Source: Sipunculus nudus
Taxonomy: Eukaryota > Annelida > Sipuncula > Golfingiida > Sipunculidae
Direction of reading: 5' to 3'
DNA length: 64,000 bases
Assembly: GCA_026874595.1 (NCBI GenBank)
Contig: CM049313.1
Coordinates: forward strand, 36,954,159-37,018,158
Position numbers and translations under genes: made by a program
The notes under the pieces: model-generated
What the model saw: the letters and a program-made list of their open reading frames with translations, nothing else
What the model was told of the DNA's origin: nothing
Database searches by the model: none
Shown: in pieces, positions 39,164 to 51,229 of the stretch
Layout of the letters: each line of letters begins with the position of its first letter
Position numbering within the stretch: the first letter of the stretch is position 1

Positions 39164-39520
39164 AAAAATTCTATGTATCTTGTTATTCATCGAGGTAATC
39201 CTGTGTAAACATAGTTGTGGTGGTAAATTCACCATTTCGTATCATCAAATATGAAAATTCAGTAAAACTTGTATCCAAATTTAGTATTTTGTTTGGAAAA
39301 ATATGTACATAGGTTAAGGTAGTTCTCTTTGAATGTACATAAACCTATTTAAAACTGGCAGGTATCTTTTTTCTTAGAGACCTAGCTGGTATGATTAACC
39401 ATCAACAGCCATATATTGAATTTTTGGTTATGTCTCTTACAAATAGAGTATGTCACCAAATTATTGATTGTTGGAAATAAAAAGTTATTTCCATCCTATT
39501 TAAGTAGAGTTTTAACAGGA
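39164..39520. other. Unique AT-rich non-coding DNA
   Basis: Nothing recognised. Confidence 0.5.
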
Positions 39521-39790
39521 CTTCCTCAGGCATCAACGCCGGTCGATCAATGTCCATCCCTATCGTTCTAGGAGTTTGGAGTGTTAGAACAGGCTGTGAC
39601 TGTTAAAGGGATCAGCACTGGCCTGCCACAGGTCCTGTCCAGAGAGCAGGACAGCCTAGCTACTGCTGCTACTCCTGCTGGACTTCACTCTGTTCTGTCA
39701 TTAATTACTTCAGTTTCTCCCCTCTATATCTCCTGCTATAGACAGCCTAGAAGCTAACTGATACAGTTTCTGGAACTGGAAAATGAAGAC
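39521..39790. promoter_or_regulatory. GC-richer unique segment, weak candidate regulatory element
   Basis: It begins with a CpG cluster (CAACGCCGGTCGATCA near 39533), followed by unique complex sequence including a CCTGTCC/GGACAG inverted pair. No frame is supported. Based on composition only. Confidence 0.2.
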
Positions 39791-39969
39791 AAGGTTGTCT
39801 TGTGTATTACTGAATTATTTAGCCTTTTCTTGCTTAATTTTCAAAATACAAACACTCTTTTCTTAGGAGATGATATCAACAGCAACATCATTATTGTACC
39901 AATATTAGTATTTTTATAATTAAGACATGTTTCTGAGATTCTTAATTTTAGTTCTCTTAATAAAAAAAT
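39791..39969. other. AT-rich non-coding spacer
   Basis: Nothing recognised. Confidence 0.5.
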
Positions 39970-42900
39970 AATAACAAGAGCAGCGCAATCGTGCATAATA
40001 CACCCGTCGTGTATCTAGTGACCTCTGACCTCATTAAATATGCATGAATTTTGATGAGAAGGTAATTCAGGTGAGAAACTATTGGTTAATATGTATAATG
40101 AATTTCATGAAAATCCATAGGTTTTTTGGTAAGTCACCAAGGTGCTTCCAAAGTACTGGGACCTCTGGCTTCATTAAATATGTGTGAATTTATACAGGAA
40201 GGTAATTTAGGTGAGTAACTCTATTGGTAAATATGTCTTATGAGTTTCATGAAATTCCATAGGATTTTTGCTAAGTCACCCTGGTGCCTCCAAAGTGCAG
40301 TGACCTCTGATCTCATTAAATATGCATGGATTTTGCTGGAAATCAAACTTGGGTAAGATATTTTGTTGATTAACATTTCTGGTAAGTTTTATCAAAATCC
40401 TTCATATTCTTCATAAGTTATCATGCATGGCGACACCATAAAGTAGCCTAGTGACCCCTGACCTTATAAACAAGTGACCCATGGGTCATGACGCTCAGCT
40501 GACTGGGAAGAGATTTGCAAAAGGAAATTTTATCATCTGAATGGTAGTATATAACCATTGAATTGAAGCATCAAACAGATTAACCAACAGGCTGAGATTG
40601 TGTCTGTATTAATATATCTCAAGAATAGAAAAAAAATGTGTAAACTTTTAAAAAAATACAGGTGGCTCCACCAGTCTGCAGAAACTAATAAAAACACTTA
40701 ATTGTCAATATCCATGGAAAGAAGCATGGTGGTCTCTGGATTAGTTGTTCAGATACTTCAGCTTCTGTATCAGATTTTCCATTATTCTGAGGGATACTTT
40801 GGAGTCCTATAACTTGAAGGATATGGGTAACAGAGACCTAATTTCAGTTTTCCACAGACAGTTTTCATGGGCCTCCTTGCATGACAAGAATGAAGATTCT
40901 AGGTCCAGTTATTATAATTTGTACCCTGTTGACAGATAACCGCATCTTTAAAGGTCTCAAAAACAGAGAAAATAATTCGTAAAAATTTGAAAAAAAATAG
41001 AGGTGGCGTACCCAGTCTGCTGAAACTGATGGAACACGTCATGATCAATATGTATGCCAAAAATCATGAGCATCAGTGTTGTAGTTATTGAGATACTGGA
41101 GTTTTTGTAACCAATTTTTCATTATTCTGGGGGGTACTTTGGAGCCATACAGCTTAACAGAGACCTTATTTCAGGTTTCCATGGAGATTTTTCATGGGTC
41201 TCCCTGTGTGGAAAGAATGAAGATTCTAGGTCCAGTTGTTATGATTTGTGCCCTATTAACAGATTTTCATATCTTTAAAGGTCTCAGAAATAGAGAAAAA
41301 AATTCGAAAAAAGCCCTAACAAATACAGGTGGTGCCACCAGGCTGCAGAAACTGCTGAAACACGCCATGATCAATATCCAGGCAAACAATTATGGTGATC
41401 TCTGCATTAGTTGTTCAGATACTTCAGCTTTTGTATCAAATTTTCCATTATTCTGAGCTGTACTTTGGAGTGCCATAGCTCAAAGGATAAGGGTAACAAA
41501 GACCTAATTCCAGGTTTCCATGGAGACTTTTCATGGGTCTCCCTGTGTGTCAAGAATGAAGATTCTAGGTCTAGTCGTTACAATTTGAACACTGTTGACA
41601 GAAAACTACATCCTTATAGGTCTCAAAAATAGAGAAAAAAAATTTGAAAAATACAGGTGGCACCAACAGTCTGCAGGAACTGATGAAACATCTCATGATC
41701 AATATGTATGCCAAAAATCATGATCATCAGTGATGTAGTTAATCAGATATTGAAGATTTTGTATGAAATTGTTCAATATTCTGGGGGGTACTTTGGGGCC
41801 CCATAGCTGGAAGGATATGTGTACAGAGACCTGATTTCTGGTTTCCATGGAGACTTTTCATAGGTCTCTCAGAATGTCAAGAATGAAGATTCTAGGTCCA
41901 GTCATTACAATTTGTGCCCTGTTAACAGATGTTCACATTTTTTAAGGTCTCAAAAATAGAGAAAACAGTTCGTAATAAATCGAAAAATACAGGTGGCGTC
42001 ACCAGTCTGCAGAAACTGATGAAAAATCTCATGATCAATATGCATGCCAAAAATCATGACCATCAGTGATCTAGTTAATCAGATATTGAAGTTTTTGTAT
42101 GAAATTTTTCACTAATCTGGGGGGTACTTTGGGGCCCCATAGCTCTAAGGATATTGGTAACAGAGACCTAATTTCTGGTTTCCATGGAGACTTTTCATAG
42201 GTCTCTCAGAATGTCAAGAATGAAGATTCTAGAGCCAGTCTTTACGATGTCTGCCCTGTTAACAGATGTTTATATTTTTTAAGGTATCAAAAATAGAGAA
42301 AACAGTTCGTAAAAAATCAAAAAGACAGGTGGCGCCACCAGTCTGGAGGAACTGATTGAACATCTCATGATCAATATGTATGCCAAAAATCATGACCATC
42401 AGTGATGTAGTTAATGAGATATTAAAGTTTTTGTATGAAATTTTTCACTTTTCTGGGGGGTACTTTGGGGCCCCATAGCTCTAAGGATATTGGTAACAGA
42501 GACCTAATTTCTGGTTTCCATGGAGACTTTTCATAGGTCTCTCAGAATGTCAAGAATGAAGATTCTAGAGCCAGTCTTTACGATGTCTGCCCTGTTAACA
42601 GATGTTTATATTTTTTAAGGTATCAAAAATAGAGAAAACAGTTCGTAAAAAATCAAAAAGACAGGTGGCGCCACCAGTCTGGAGGAACTGATTGAACATC
42701 TCATGATCAACATGTATGCCAAAAATCATGACCATCAGTGATGTAGTTAATGAGATATTAAAGTTTTTGTATGAAATTTTTCACTTTTCTGGGGGGTACT
42801 TTGGGGCCCCATAGCTCAAAGGATATGGGTAACAGAGACCTAATTTCTGGTTTCCAAGGAGATTTTTCATGGACCTCTCAGAATGTCAAGTTACAAGATT

Positions 42901-43205
42901 CTAGGTACAGCAATTACGATTTGTGCCTGGTTAACAGACAGGCAGATGGACAGATGGACAGACAGACAGACAGACAGACAGATAGACGGACAAAAAGTGA
43001 TCGCTATAGCTCAGCATGACTGAAAGTCAGCTGAGCTAAAAATGTGTGGATGTTGCCCATAATCAAACTCCTGCTAAATAATCTGTTGGTTAGTATTTAT
43101 GGTGAGTTTCATGAAAATCCATCAAAGCCAGGGTAAGTTATCCCTGCGAGACTAAAAGTTAACGGACAGATGGACAGTGGGTATACAATATATACTTCTG
43201 TAATA
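39970..43205 (+). mobile_element. Element F, split by element C
   Basis: The left part (39970-40467) has about four core units of roughly 142 bp. GACCTCTGACCTCATTAAAT-type words fall at 40020, 40160, 40302 and 40453, each unit including GAGTTTCATGAAAATCCATA. After element C, the same core resumes (about 43040-43150: TTTCATGAAAATCCATC, then GTAAGTTATCCCTGCGAGAC). It ends with GTTAACGGACAGATGGACAG, the familiar GGAC-type microsatellite. The continuity of core on both sides supports C having inserted into F. Confidence 0.5.
40468..43040 (+). mobile_element. Element C, copy 1: seven units of about 330 bp, nested in F
   Basis: The head is TGACCCATGGGTCA (a perfect palindrome) followed by GCTCAGCTGACT (40493-40504). 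Seven core units start at 40671, 41002, 41328, 41656, 41992, 42328 and 42664 (GGTGGCGCCACCAGTCTG), spaced 326-336 bp. Each includes TCTGGGGGGTACTTTGGGGC and GGTTTCCATGGAGACTTTTC. The last unit ends in a GACAGACAGACGGAC microsatellite (42935-42990), then a palindrome at 43007-43038. AGTCAGCTGAGC (43025-43036) is the exact inverted complement of the head's GCTCAGCTGACT, giving a 12-bp perfect inverted terminal pair. Frames within it are repeat by-products. No transposition protein is encoded. Confidence 0.7.
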
Positions 43206-43288
43206 TGACAGGCTTATCTGCTCTCAGATATTCAGATTTCATGTCTGACTTTTATAACAAAGATTTATTTTACAGCAACAATCCATCA
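43206..43288. other. Short unique spacer
   Basis: Unique DNA between elements F and K; nothing recognised. Confidence 0.5.
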
Positions 43289-44079
43289 ATTAACTACGGT
43301 GGCTCGTATAGGATATGCACAAAATTATTTTTTATCTCGTTCCCACGCGATAGTATCTCGTGGCCACGCGATAATTATCTCGTTCCCATGAGATAGTATC
43401 TCGTTCTCACGCGATAATTATCTCGTTCCCACGCGTTAGTATCTAGTTCCCACGCGATAATTATCTCGTTCCCACGAGATAGTATCTCGTGGCCACGCGA
43501 TAATTATCTCGTTCCCACGAGATAGTATCTCGTTCCCACGCGATAATTATCTCGTTCCCACGCGTTAGTATCGCGTGGCCACGCGTTAGTATGCCATGCT
43601 ATAGCTCAAACCCTAATTTGGACAAGAATGTCTGTGGTCTGTTTTATATCGAGCGTCGATGCAGCTTAAATTGTTTGTATGTGTTTCGTTGTATGTGTGT
43701 TTGCGCCGAATGCTTTGAGGTAAATTTCAGCAGTTTTCATTGCGTTGGTTCACCATTTCATTGCGTTGGTTCAACTAGCCCATTTTTATTTGTTCATGGA
43801 AAACTGTATTGAGTTTGTTTTAGGGTAAGGGTGATATAAACCCTTGTGTACCAAACATGAATTAAGCTGAAACACTTGTTTGTATTTTACCTTCCCAGAA
43901 ATCTTATTTTTTAGGACTAGGGTTGGGGTTATTTAATTTCATTTATTTCGTTTATTTCATTATGACTGGGGGGAGGGGTTAAGAAGACCTTTTTACGAGA
44001 AATTTGCTCATTCTTCCCCTTCACATTTTTCTTTCTACAATAAAACTTCAGTTATGTTTTCATAGGCGGCGAAACTGTC

Positions 44080-44121
44080 GGGGGGGGGGGGGGAGCGGGG
44101 ACCGAGCCCCCCCCCCCCCCC
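44080..44121. repeat. G14 / C15 inverted homopolymer pair
   Basis: A run of 14 G, then 13 bases, then a run of 15 C. On one strand these can pair as a very stable hairpin, or the G run can form a quadruplex. Exact run lengths are prone to sequencing error. Confidence 0.85.
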
Positions 44122-44209
44122 ATAATTTTTGTCGGGGTGGGGTGGGGCTGAGCCATCATAATGATGGGTATAAAAACATCCATTCTATTATTATTGGGTA
44201 TTTGCACCC

Positions 44210-44210
44210 T

Positions 44211-44247
<37 letters not shown>
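44210..44247. repeat. (TA)n microsatellite
   Basis: Alternating TA inside element L. Confidence 0.9.
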
Positions 44248-44249
<2 letters not shown>

Positions 44250-44564
44250 TCTTCTGCTCAGTACTTGGAGTACCATATATACAGGGCCGCAGACTCCAGG
44301 ATTTGTGGTGAAAAAAGTTGATATTCTGTGTGAAAATGAATCCATTGCCAGACAAATAACAAATAATCTCCCTACAAGGAGGTACTGTTTCACTTAATAA
44401 GCATTGACCAATAAAATGCACCAGAATGCAGTAGTACCCATACAGATTTTCAAAATTTTCAAAACCTTGAGAGGGTGGGACCCCCTCCCAACCACCCCAC
44501 CCCCCCGTTGGGGACTACCCCATCAAATCCCCCCTGCCATTTGTGTCAGGCTACGGCCCTTATT

Positions 44565-44569
44565 TATAA

Positions 44570-44600
<31 letters not shown>

Positions 44601-44704
44601 AATATATATATATATAAATAATAATATATATTATATATACATATATATAATATATATATAATATATATATACTAGTATATATATATAATATATATTATAT
44701 ATAC

Positions 44705-44777
<73 letters not shown>

Positions 44778-44778
44778 C
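44565..44778. repeat. Compound TA-rich microsatellite
   Basis: About 210 bp of TATATA broken by short CA and AATA interruptions, inside element L. Open frames here are artefacts. Confidence 0.9.
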
Positions 44779-45346
44779 TATTTGGGTATAATTTTGGGCC
44801 CCCAATGAAAATTTGGTTTCGCCGCCAATGGTAATTTATATTGTGAACATTTATTATGAAAAATATTTTACCGGAACTAGCCCCCCCCCCCCCCTTTCCC
44901 CGCTCACACATTCTCCAGAAAAACATGGCACACGAGTGTTGTACGAGTGCCCGTTGTATCATTTCAGGTCTCAGCATATTAAGTACGCTCCAAATTCATG
45001 CAAATAATTGACCAAAGTCTTCATCCAGTGTATAGAGGCATGCCTCAAGGATTTAAGATGTAGGTCTTACTGTATTATCTATCTACATTTATCTCGTTCC
45101 CACGCGATAATTATCGCGTGGCCACGCGATACTAACGCGTGGGAACGAGATAATTATCGCGTGGCCACGAGATACTAACGCGTGGGAACGAGATAATTAT
45201 CGCGTGGCCACGAGATACTAAGGCATGGGAACGAGAAAATTATCGCGTGGCCACGAGATACTAACGCGTGGGAACAAGATAATTATCGCGTGGCCACGAG
45301 ATAAAAATAATTTTGTGCATGTCCTATACGAGCCACCGTAATTAAC

Positions 45347-45820
45347 ACTGGCTGCATGTGCAATTTCTTTTGATTTAGCATTGATTTAAAATTTCAAAAT
45401 GGAAAAAATATTGAACAGCAAATTTTTTTTCTCGTGACTCATTTATGACTTTTGAGAATATTTTTAAAAATATGTTACTGTCTGATGCTATAATTTGTTC
45501 ATATTTATAATTTTAAAGAACATATATACTATCTTGAAAATGTATGAGGTGGTCTTTTCGCTGGCTGATTATTACTTAGCTTAAAAATGACCACCAAGAC
45601 AAAAGATTAAGAAATGATCCTTTACAAAATGTAAGAGAATCATAAAAATAAAAATCATGATTACTCCAAAGAGGAGTGTAACTGATATCATCTTTGGTTT
45701 AGAAAGGTGAACATATGAAAAAAACATAAAATCAGGTGAGTTTATATAAACAAATTTCATGCACTGGATCTCAGGTGACAGAGTCTAGAGAAAATCATGG
45801 TTGCTCTCTCAGACTACATG
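45347..45820. other. Unique AT-rich non-coding DNA
   Basis: No gene or repeat recognised. Confidence 0.5.
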
Positions 45821-46440
45821 GAGCCAAAAGAAAGAACGCCCCTAGGTAGTAATCTGTCTGCAACAGGTGTTACCAGCGCCATTTCTGTCTGGAATTTGGC
45901 AATATCAAATAAACTCCAGTCAAATTTATTAGGCCCCAAATACAATAGTGTTATGATTGACGCCCATGGCTAAGTTCGCAAAACGACAACGGGCCTCAAT
46001 AAGCCAGGGGAGCCGAGGCCATAAATCTTGATTCCTGGGCGGTACCGTGTCATCAGTGACCACAAAACTATCATTCAGTTTGGCCAAACATGATCCAACT
46101 TGTTTTAAGTGGCTTTCAAACCAACATAGAACCCTCCAGAGAGACATTGGTAGGGTCTGAACAGGCCAATATTGGCAGCTAAATCAAGCGTGGCCACCAC
46201 TCGACGACCTTGTGAGGATTGGCAAATCAAGTCGCTGCGTTATCAGTGTGATCATCCACAGCGCCTTACCCTCACTCAGAATGACACGAACAAAATCAAC
46301 TCTAATGTCCATTTTGCCGGCCAGAATACAAATCAAGCTGATTGTACATGGCTGCCAAGTTGTTTGATATCATCTGACTGCTGGGGCCTTCACGACCAAA
46401 AGTCACTTGGCACTGGGCCAGGAGGTCGGAATTCTTGAAG
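45821..46440. promoter_or_regulatory. Candidate conserved non-coding element
   Basis: About 600 bp of unique, GC-richer DNA with many distinct words and CpGs (for example TGATTGACGCCCATGGC near 45955 and CTGGGCGGTACCGTG near 46035). It is flanked by AT-rich DNA. Frames of 72 and 88 residues lie on opposite strands without recognised motifs. The texture resembles developmental enhancers in gene deserts. An exon of a non-coding RNA is an alternative. Confidence 0.28.
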
Positions 46441-48870
46441 GAGTTTGTCTTGCATTTTCTTTCTTGATGCACACACAGCATGATGTCAGTTCTTCCTAAG
46501 ACATGGCTTCATCAACTGTTTTGTACATGTACTTTAACCTTCACAGTAGGTTAGCTCTTACGTCTTGTTCAATTTTCAAATAGCCTGTACCCTCTTTGTA
46601 GCTGATCCTCTGTGGTGACTATGGACTTTTGAGATGGCTGCACACATCAGATGGCAAATTTATAAACTGTAACCCTCAAATTTGTTTCAATTTATTTTGG
46701 TGTTCTTTTTTCACACCTAAGTGGCACCTGCTTTGTTGGTAATGGCTTTCTATGTAACTCCCCCTGACATAGTTCACACAAGTAAATTGTGTTGTATCTT
46801 ACAAAAGCAGCAATGAACGCATCATTCAATCTTCATAAAGTGCCCGATCAGAAACCAGGTTGTATAAACAGAGCCATGGTACTGTTCTAGCTTGCATGGC
46901 CTGACTTTCTCCAGTATGAAAGTTGAGTAATGTTCACTACATGGTAGCAAACACTACTAAATATTTTCAAATATTTCAACAGGCTGCCAATAACTTAAAG
47001 AATAAGAGTGTTGATGTTTCAAGAGCAACCTTTTTGACAGTAACAGAATTAAGACTTTATTTTTAAAGCAATTTTCACTGTTTCTTATGAAATTTCTATG
47101 AAAATTTGAGCTAACTCTTTAATCTGAGATATTCTTTTCTGAATTTTATTTTCTACTTTCATTTAAGACTTCTAGGTAAAAATATAAATTTAATTTGAGA
47201 GCTTCAGATAATAGACTGCAAAATGTACTGTTTCAAGCAAATTCATAAGCATCTTCATCCATCAACTCCAGGCACCTTTAAACACTAATTTTGAACTTCT
47301 TTCCATTAAAAGTAACATACCAGTATATCCCTTTTTAAGTAGAAGGAATTATGTGATAAACCACTTAAATCTGTCAACAACATATTTGACTTGCTTCATC
47401 AAGCTCTCATCTGATTTTCTTTATTTGCACTATACCAATCATTTCATTATGCAACCTGTGACATCCAGGTTTTAGAGTGCGCACAAAATGGCAGCCCTCA
47501 TGAGTGGTTATGAGAACTGGGAAAAATTTACCTGTCAGGGGATGTGACATGACCCAAGGACAGCATCCAGGTGAGAATTTATCCGTGGAGAGAGTTTGGT
47601 GGCAAGGGGACATGAACTGGCAAAGTTTATGTGGAATAACACTTTTTTGGACCATGCCTAAATCCTCAAACTATAGTAGGATAAAGTATATTTGCCTCAC
47701 ATGGATCTGTCTCAAGAACTGGGGAAAATGTTTAAATACAATCAGAGATAGACAGGATAATATCCTAATGCCTGGCAGATATCACAAATGTGAGACAGTA
47801 CAATATGAGAATTTTAAAAACAAATAGCTAGGGTTGTCTATGAAAGAATGAGTAGAATGTAGTGATTCTGGTGGATTAACGAATGGTTTAATGAGCTCAC
47901 TCTATCAGTCAGGTATATACAGGCCCATGATAGCCCGTCATGAAGAGTATCGTCCCACTCACGTTACATTTATATCAAAATAGCTTCACAAAGAACAGTC
48001 TGTTCATCAAATAATTACAGCCGACCAGCACTGATAGACACTGAGTCACTTGTTTCTTGTCCACACAAGGCCAACAAATGAGAGGGGGCAGTGATGCGAC
48101 AAATTATTTGGCACCCAAGGGGATCTGACTTTGATGAGAGCTGGGCAGGACAGCCAAGCACTACATTATTGGCTTGTCCAGCTCTTCATGTAGTTAATAT
48201 CAAGCAATTAATAACATTTGATGAACTGGATCAATGGAGTGGCCTCTTTGCTGCACTATTTTCCTCAATAACATTCTCCTGTATGACAATCATAGTTACA
48301 CACAAAATAAGTCCCCTCTTTAATTTTACCTCATTATTATTCATTAATATATGTAAGAGTTTTTAGGTTATTATTTTTCCTTCAACAGGATATATATGTC
48401 CACAACTCATATAATCTGTATTTACATTATAAATATAATTTGTTTAACAATGTTCTTCTTGAGAAAAAGTTTAATCAATAAGCAGATGATTATGGTAAAA
48501 TTGTTAGCCATGTATTGATTTATTTCTAGTTCAGACCATGGCTGGCAGATGGCACTCCCTCCTGAGCTGATACAGAAACCAGTACCCGTAAATGAACTGT
48601 ATACATACATATCAGTGTCAGGTCTTATTTCAAATTATTTTTTTCACTATATATAAATAAAGAGGTCACTTCATTTGTTAATGATAATTTAAAATTATGG
48701 CCAACAATAAAAAACCAATGGTCATCTGGTTGGATTACAGAGTTCACAATGAAGATATTGAGGAACGATTCATAAACTAAACGTGTCTTCCAACACCACA
48801 GCCATTAAATACAATCAGGAGTAGGATACATCAGTTCACTGCAGTATTCACCACCTGACATTACCTTACT
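46441..48870. other. Unique AT-rich non-coding DNA
   Basis: The 107-residue frame at 47504-47827 is overlapped antisense by an 82-residue frame and has no recognised domain. No repeat or RNA gene is seen. Confidence 0.5.
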
Positions 48871-50425
48871 AGGTAAAAGATTAGAGGACACTGCAGCCTT
48901 TACTACTAGGTAAAAGATAAGGGGACACTGCAGCCTTTACTACTAGGTAAAAGATTAGAGGACACTGCAGCCTTTACTACTAGGTAAAAGATAAGAGGAC
49001 ACTGCAGCCTTTACTACTAGGTAAAAGATAAGAGGACACTGCAGCCTTTACTACTAGGTAAAAGATTAGAGGACACTGCAGCCTTTACTACTAGGTAAAA
49101 GATAAGAGGACACTGCAGCCTTTACTACTAGGTAAAAGATAAGAGGACACTGCAGCCTTTACTACTAGGTAAAAGATAAGAGGACACTGCAGCCTTTACT
49201 ACTAGGTAAAAGATTAGAGGACACTGCAGCCTTTACTACTAGGTAAAAGATAAGAGGACACTGCAGCCTTTACTACTAGGTAAAAGATAAGAGGACACTG
49301 CAGCCTTTACTACTAGGTAAAAGATTAGAGGACACTGCAGCCTTTACTACTAGGTAAAAGATAAGAGGACACTGCAGCCTTTACTACTAGGTAAAAGATA
49401 AGAGGACACTGCAGCCTTTACTACTAGGTAAAAGATAAGAGGACACTGCAGCCTTTACTACTAGGTAAAAGATTAGAGGACACTGCAGCCTTTACTACTA
49501 GGTAAAAGATAAGAGGACACTGCAGCCTTTACTACTAGGTAAAAGATAAGAGGACACTGCAGCCTTTACTACTAGGTAAAAGATAAGGGGACACTGCAGC
49601 CTTTACTACTAGGTAAAAGATTAGAGGACACTGCAGCCTTTACTATTAGGTAAAAGATAAGAGGACACTGCAGCCTTTACTACTAGGTAAAAGATAAGTG
49701 GACACTGCAGCCTTTACTACAAGGTCAAAGATAAGGGGACACTGCAGCCTTAACTACTAGGTAAAAGATTAGAGGACACTGCAGCCTTTACTAATAGGTA
49801 AAAGATAAGAGGACACTGCAGCCTTTACTACTAGGTAAAAGATAAGAGGACACTGCAGACTTTACTATTAGGTAAAAGATAGGAGGACACTGCAGCCTTT
49901 ACTACTAGGTAAAAGATAGGAGGACACTGCAGCCTTTACTACTAGTTAAAAGATAAGAGGACACTGCAGACTTTACTATTAGGTAAAAGATAGGAGGAAA
50001 CTGCAGCCTTTACTACTAGGTAAAAGATAGGAGGACACTGCAGCCTTTACTACAAGGTAAAAGATAGGAGGACACTGCAGCCTTTACTACTAGGTAAAAG
50101 ATAGGAGGACACTGCAGCCTTTACTACTAGGTAAAAGATAGGAGGACACTGCAGCCTTTACTACTAGGTAAAAGATAGGAGGACACTGCAGCCTTTACTA
50201 CTAGGTAAAAGATAAGAGGACACTGCAGACTTTACTATTAGGTAAAAGATAGGAGGACACTGCAGCCTTTACTACTAGGTAAAAGATAAGAGGACACTGC
50301 AGCCTTTACTACTAGGTAAAAGATAGGAGGACACTGCAGCCTTTACTACTAGGTCAAAGATAAGAGGACACTGCAGCCTTTACTACTAGGTAAAAGATAA
50401 GAGGACACTGCAGCCTTTACTATCA
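48871..50425. repeat. 37-bp minisatellite, about 42 copies, with a higher-order pattern
   Basis: The unit is 37 bp (GGTAAAAGATAAGAGGACAC then TGCAGCCTTTACTACTA), nearly identical over 1.5 kb. Two main variants differ at GATAAG (A) versus GATTAG (B). From 48953 the order is B A A B A A A, B A A B A A A, then B A A A' B. A 7-unit block of 259 bp is thus itself duplicated. From about 49690 rightward, new variants appear (GATAGG, TACTATTAGG, GCAGACTT) and the order becomes irregular. The last units (50400-50490) decay. Confidence 0.92.
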
Positions 50426-51229
50426 ATTAGAAGATATGAACACACTGCAGCCTTACTATCAGGTAGAAGATGTGATGATAATGTAGCCTTCATCTTCCAA
50501 CAGAATATGAGTTGTGATGGGTATGCTGGCACAATGAGCTCACTGTTTCTGTTAACTAAAATTCTAATTGCAGGTCTACACATGAAAAGTTATAAAATAC
50601 GACATCAGGTACCTATGAAGAAACTGATGTATTTCAAACCTGAGATCATCTATTGAAACAGAAGGAATTTACTGATAAAAGCTGTAGCCATATATGCTTC
50701 CTTTTGAAGTGTTTCAGACTATGCTTAAAGCATGAAATATAATCTTTTTGAGAAAATATCTTACACAGCAGGCACTCTTGAACATATTTAAGATGTTAAT
50801 ATACTTCTCAGGTTGATCCAATTAACTGAGGAAAAGGAGAATATTAAACTTTATGGCAGTAAAATTTTTATGATCTTTAAAATAATAAACATTTTTTTAT
50901 ATTATGAAAAGGCTACACTGCAAAGTTCAAAATGTCAAGAAAAGGTACAGGAAATCATGTGTCCCTCTTCTCTTATACATGATTAAATTTACTTCCAGGT
51001 GTCCTTTGAATGTATTTGTGGCAGCTATGGGGTAAATGGTAATTAGTGATAATAAAATACATATTTCTCTAAGAAATACCAGAGGCAGAATGATAAAGAT
51101 TAGGGTTTCTAGAAGCAGATGATGGTGGTGTTTGTGGGATGAACAAGAAACAGTGTTGTTTCTCTCGGCTTTTTGAAGACACAATAAGTGAGGCTCCATC
51201 TCATTGATTTTCTGAACATGCTGAGAAAA
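50426..51229. other. Unique AT-rich non-coding DNA
   Basis: A few decayed units of the 37-bp array reach about 50490; otherwise nothing is recognised. Confidence 0.5.

Larger units (their letters stand above)
44065..44826. mobile_element. Element L: small TIR element nested in K
   Basis: GGCGGCGAAAC (44065-44075) and GTTTCGCCGCC (44816-44826) are exact inverted complements enclosing 762 bp. The left interior has 14 G (44080-44093) and 15 C (44107-44121) separated by 13 bases. The right interior contains long TA tracts. A 'GGCTACGGCCC' stretch near 44550 resembles mobile-element ends common in marine invertebrates (recollection). No target duplication was identified. Confidence 0.5.
43289..45346. 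mobile_element. Element K: 2.05-kb TIR element with palindromic tandem ends and ATTAAC target duplication
   Basis: ATTAAC flanks both sides (43289-43294 and 45341-45346), a perfect 6-bp direct repeat consistent with a target-site duplication. The element (43295-45340) starts TACGGTGGCTCGTAT and ends with its inverted complement; about 50 bp match with three differences. Inside each end lies an array of about 210-250 bp (43340-43592 and 45090-45305) of TCGTTCCCACGCGATAATTA-type units, in opposite orientation. The units contain the palindromes GATAATTATC and CGTGGCCACG. The centre has no transposase; part of it is another insertion (element L). It is a non-autonomous DNA transposon. The superfamily cannot be named from the 6-bp duplication alone. 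Confidence 0.8.

Noticed and set aside
44004-44977. Frames rich in YIYIYI, proline and glycine around element L
   Set aside because: Direct translations of TA, G and C simple repeats.
47504-47827. 107-residue plus-strand frame
   Set aside because: Overlapped by an 82-residue antisense frame and contains no recognised domain.
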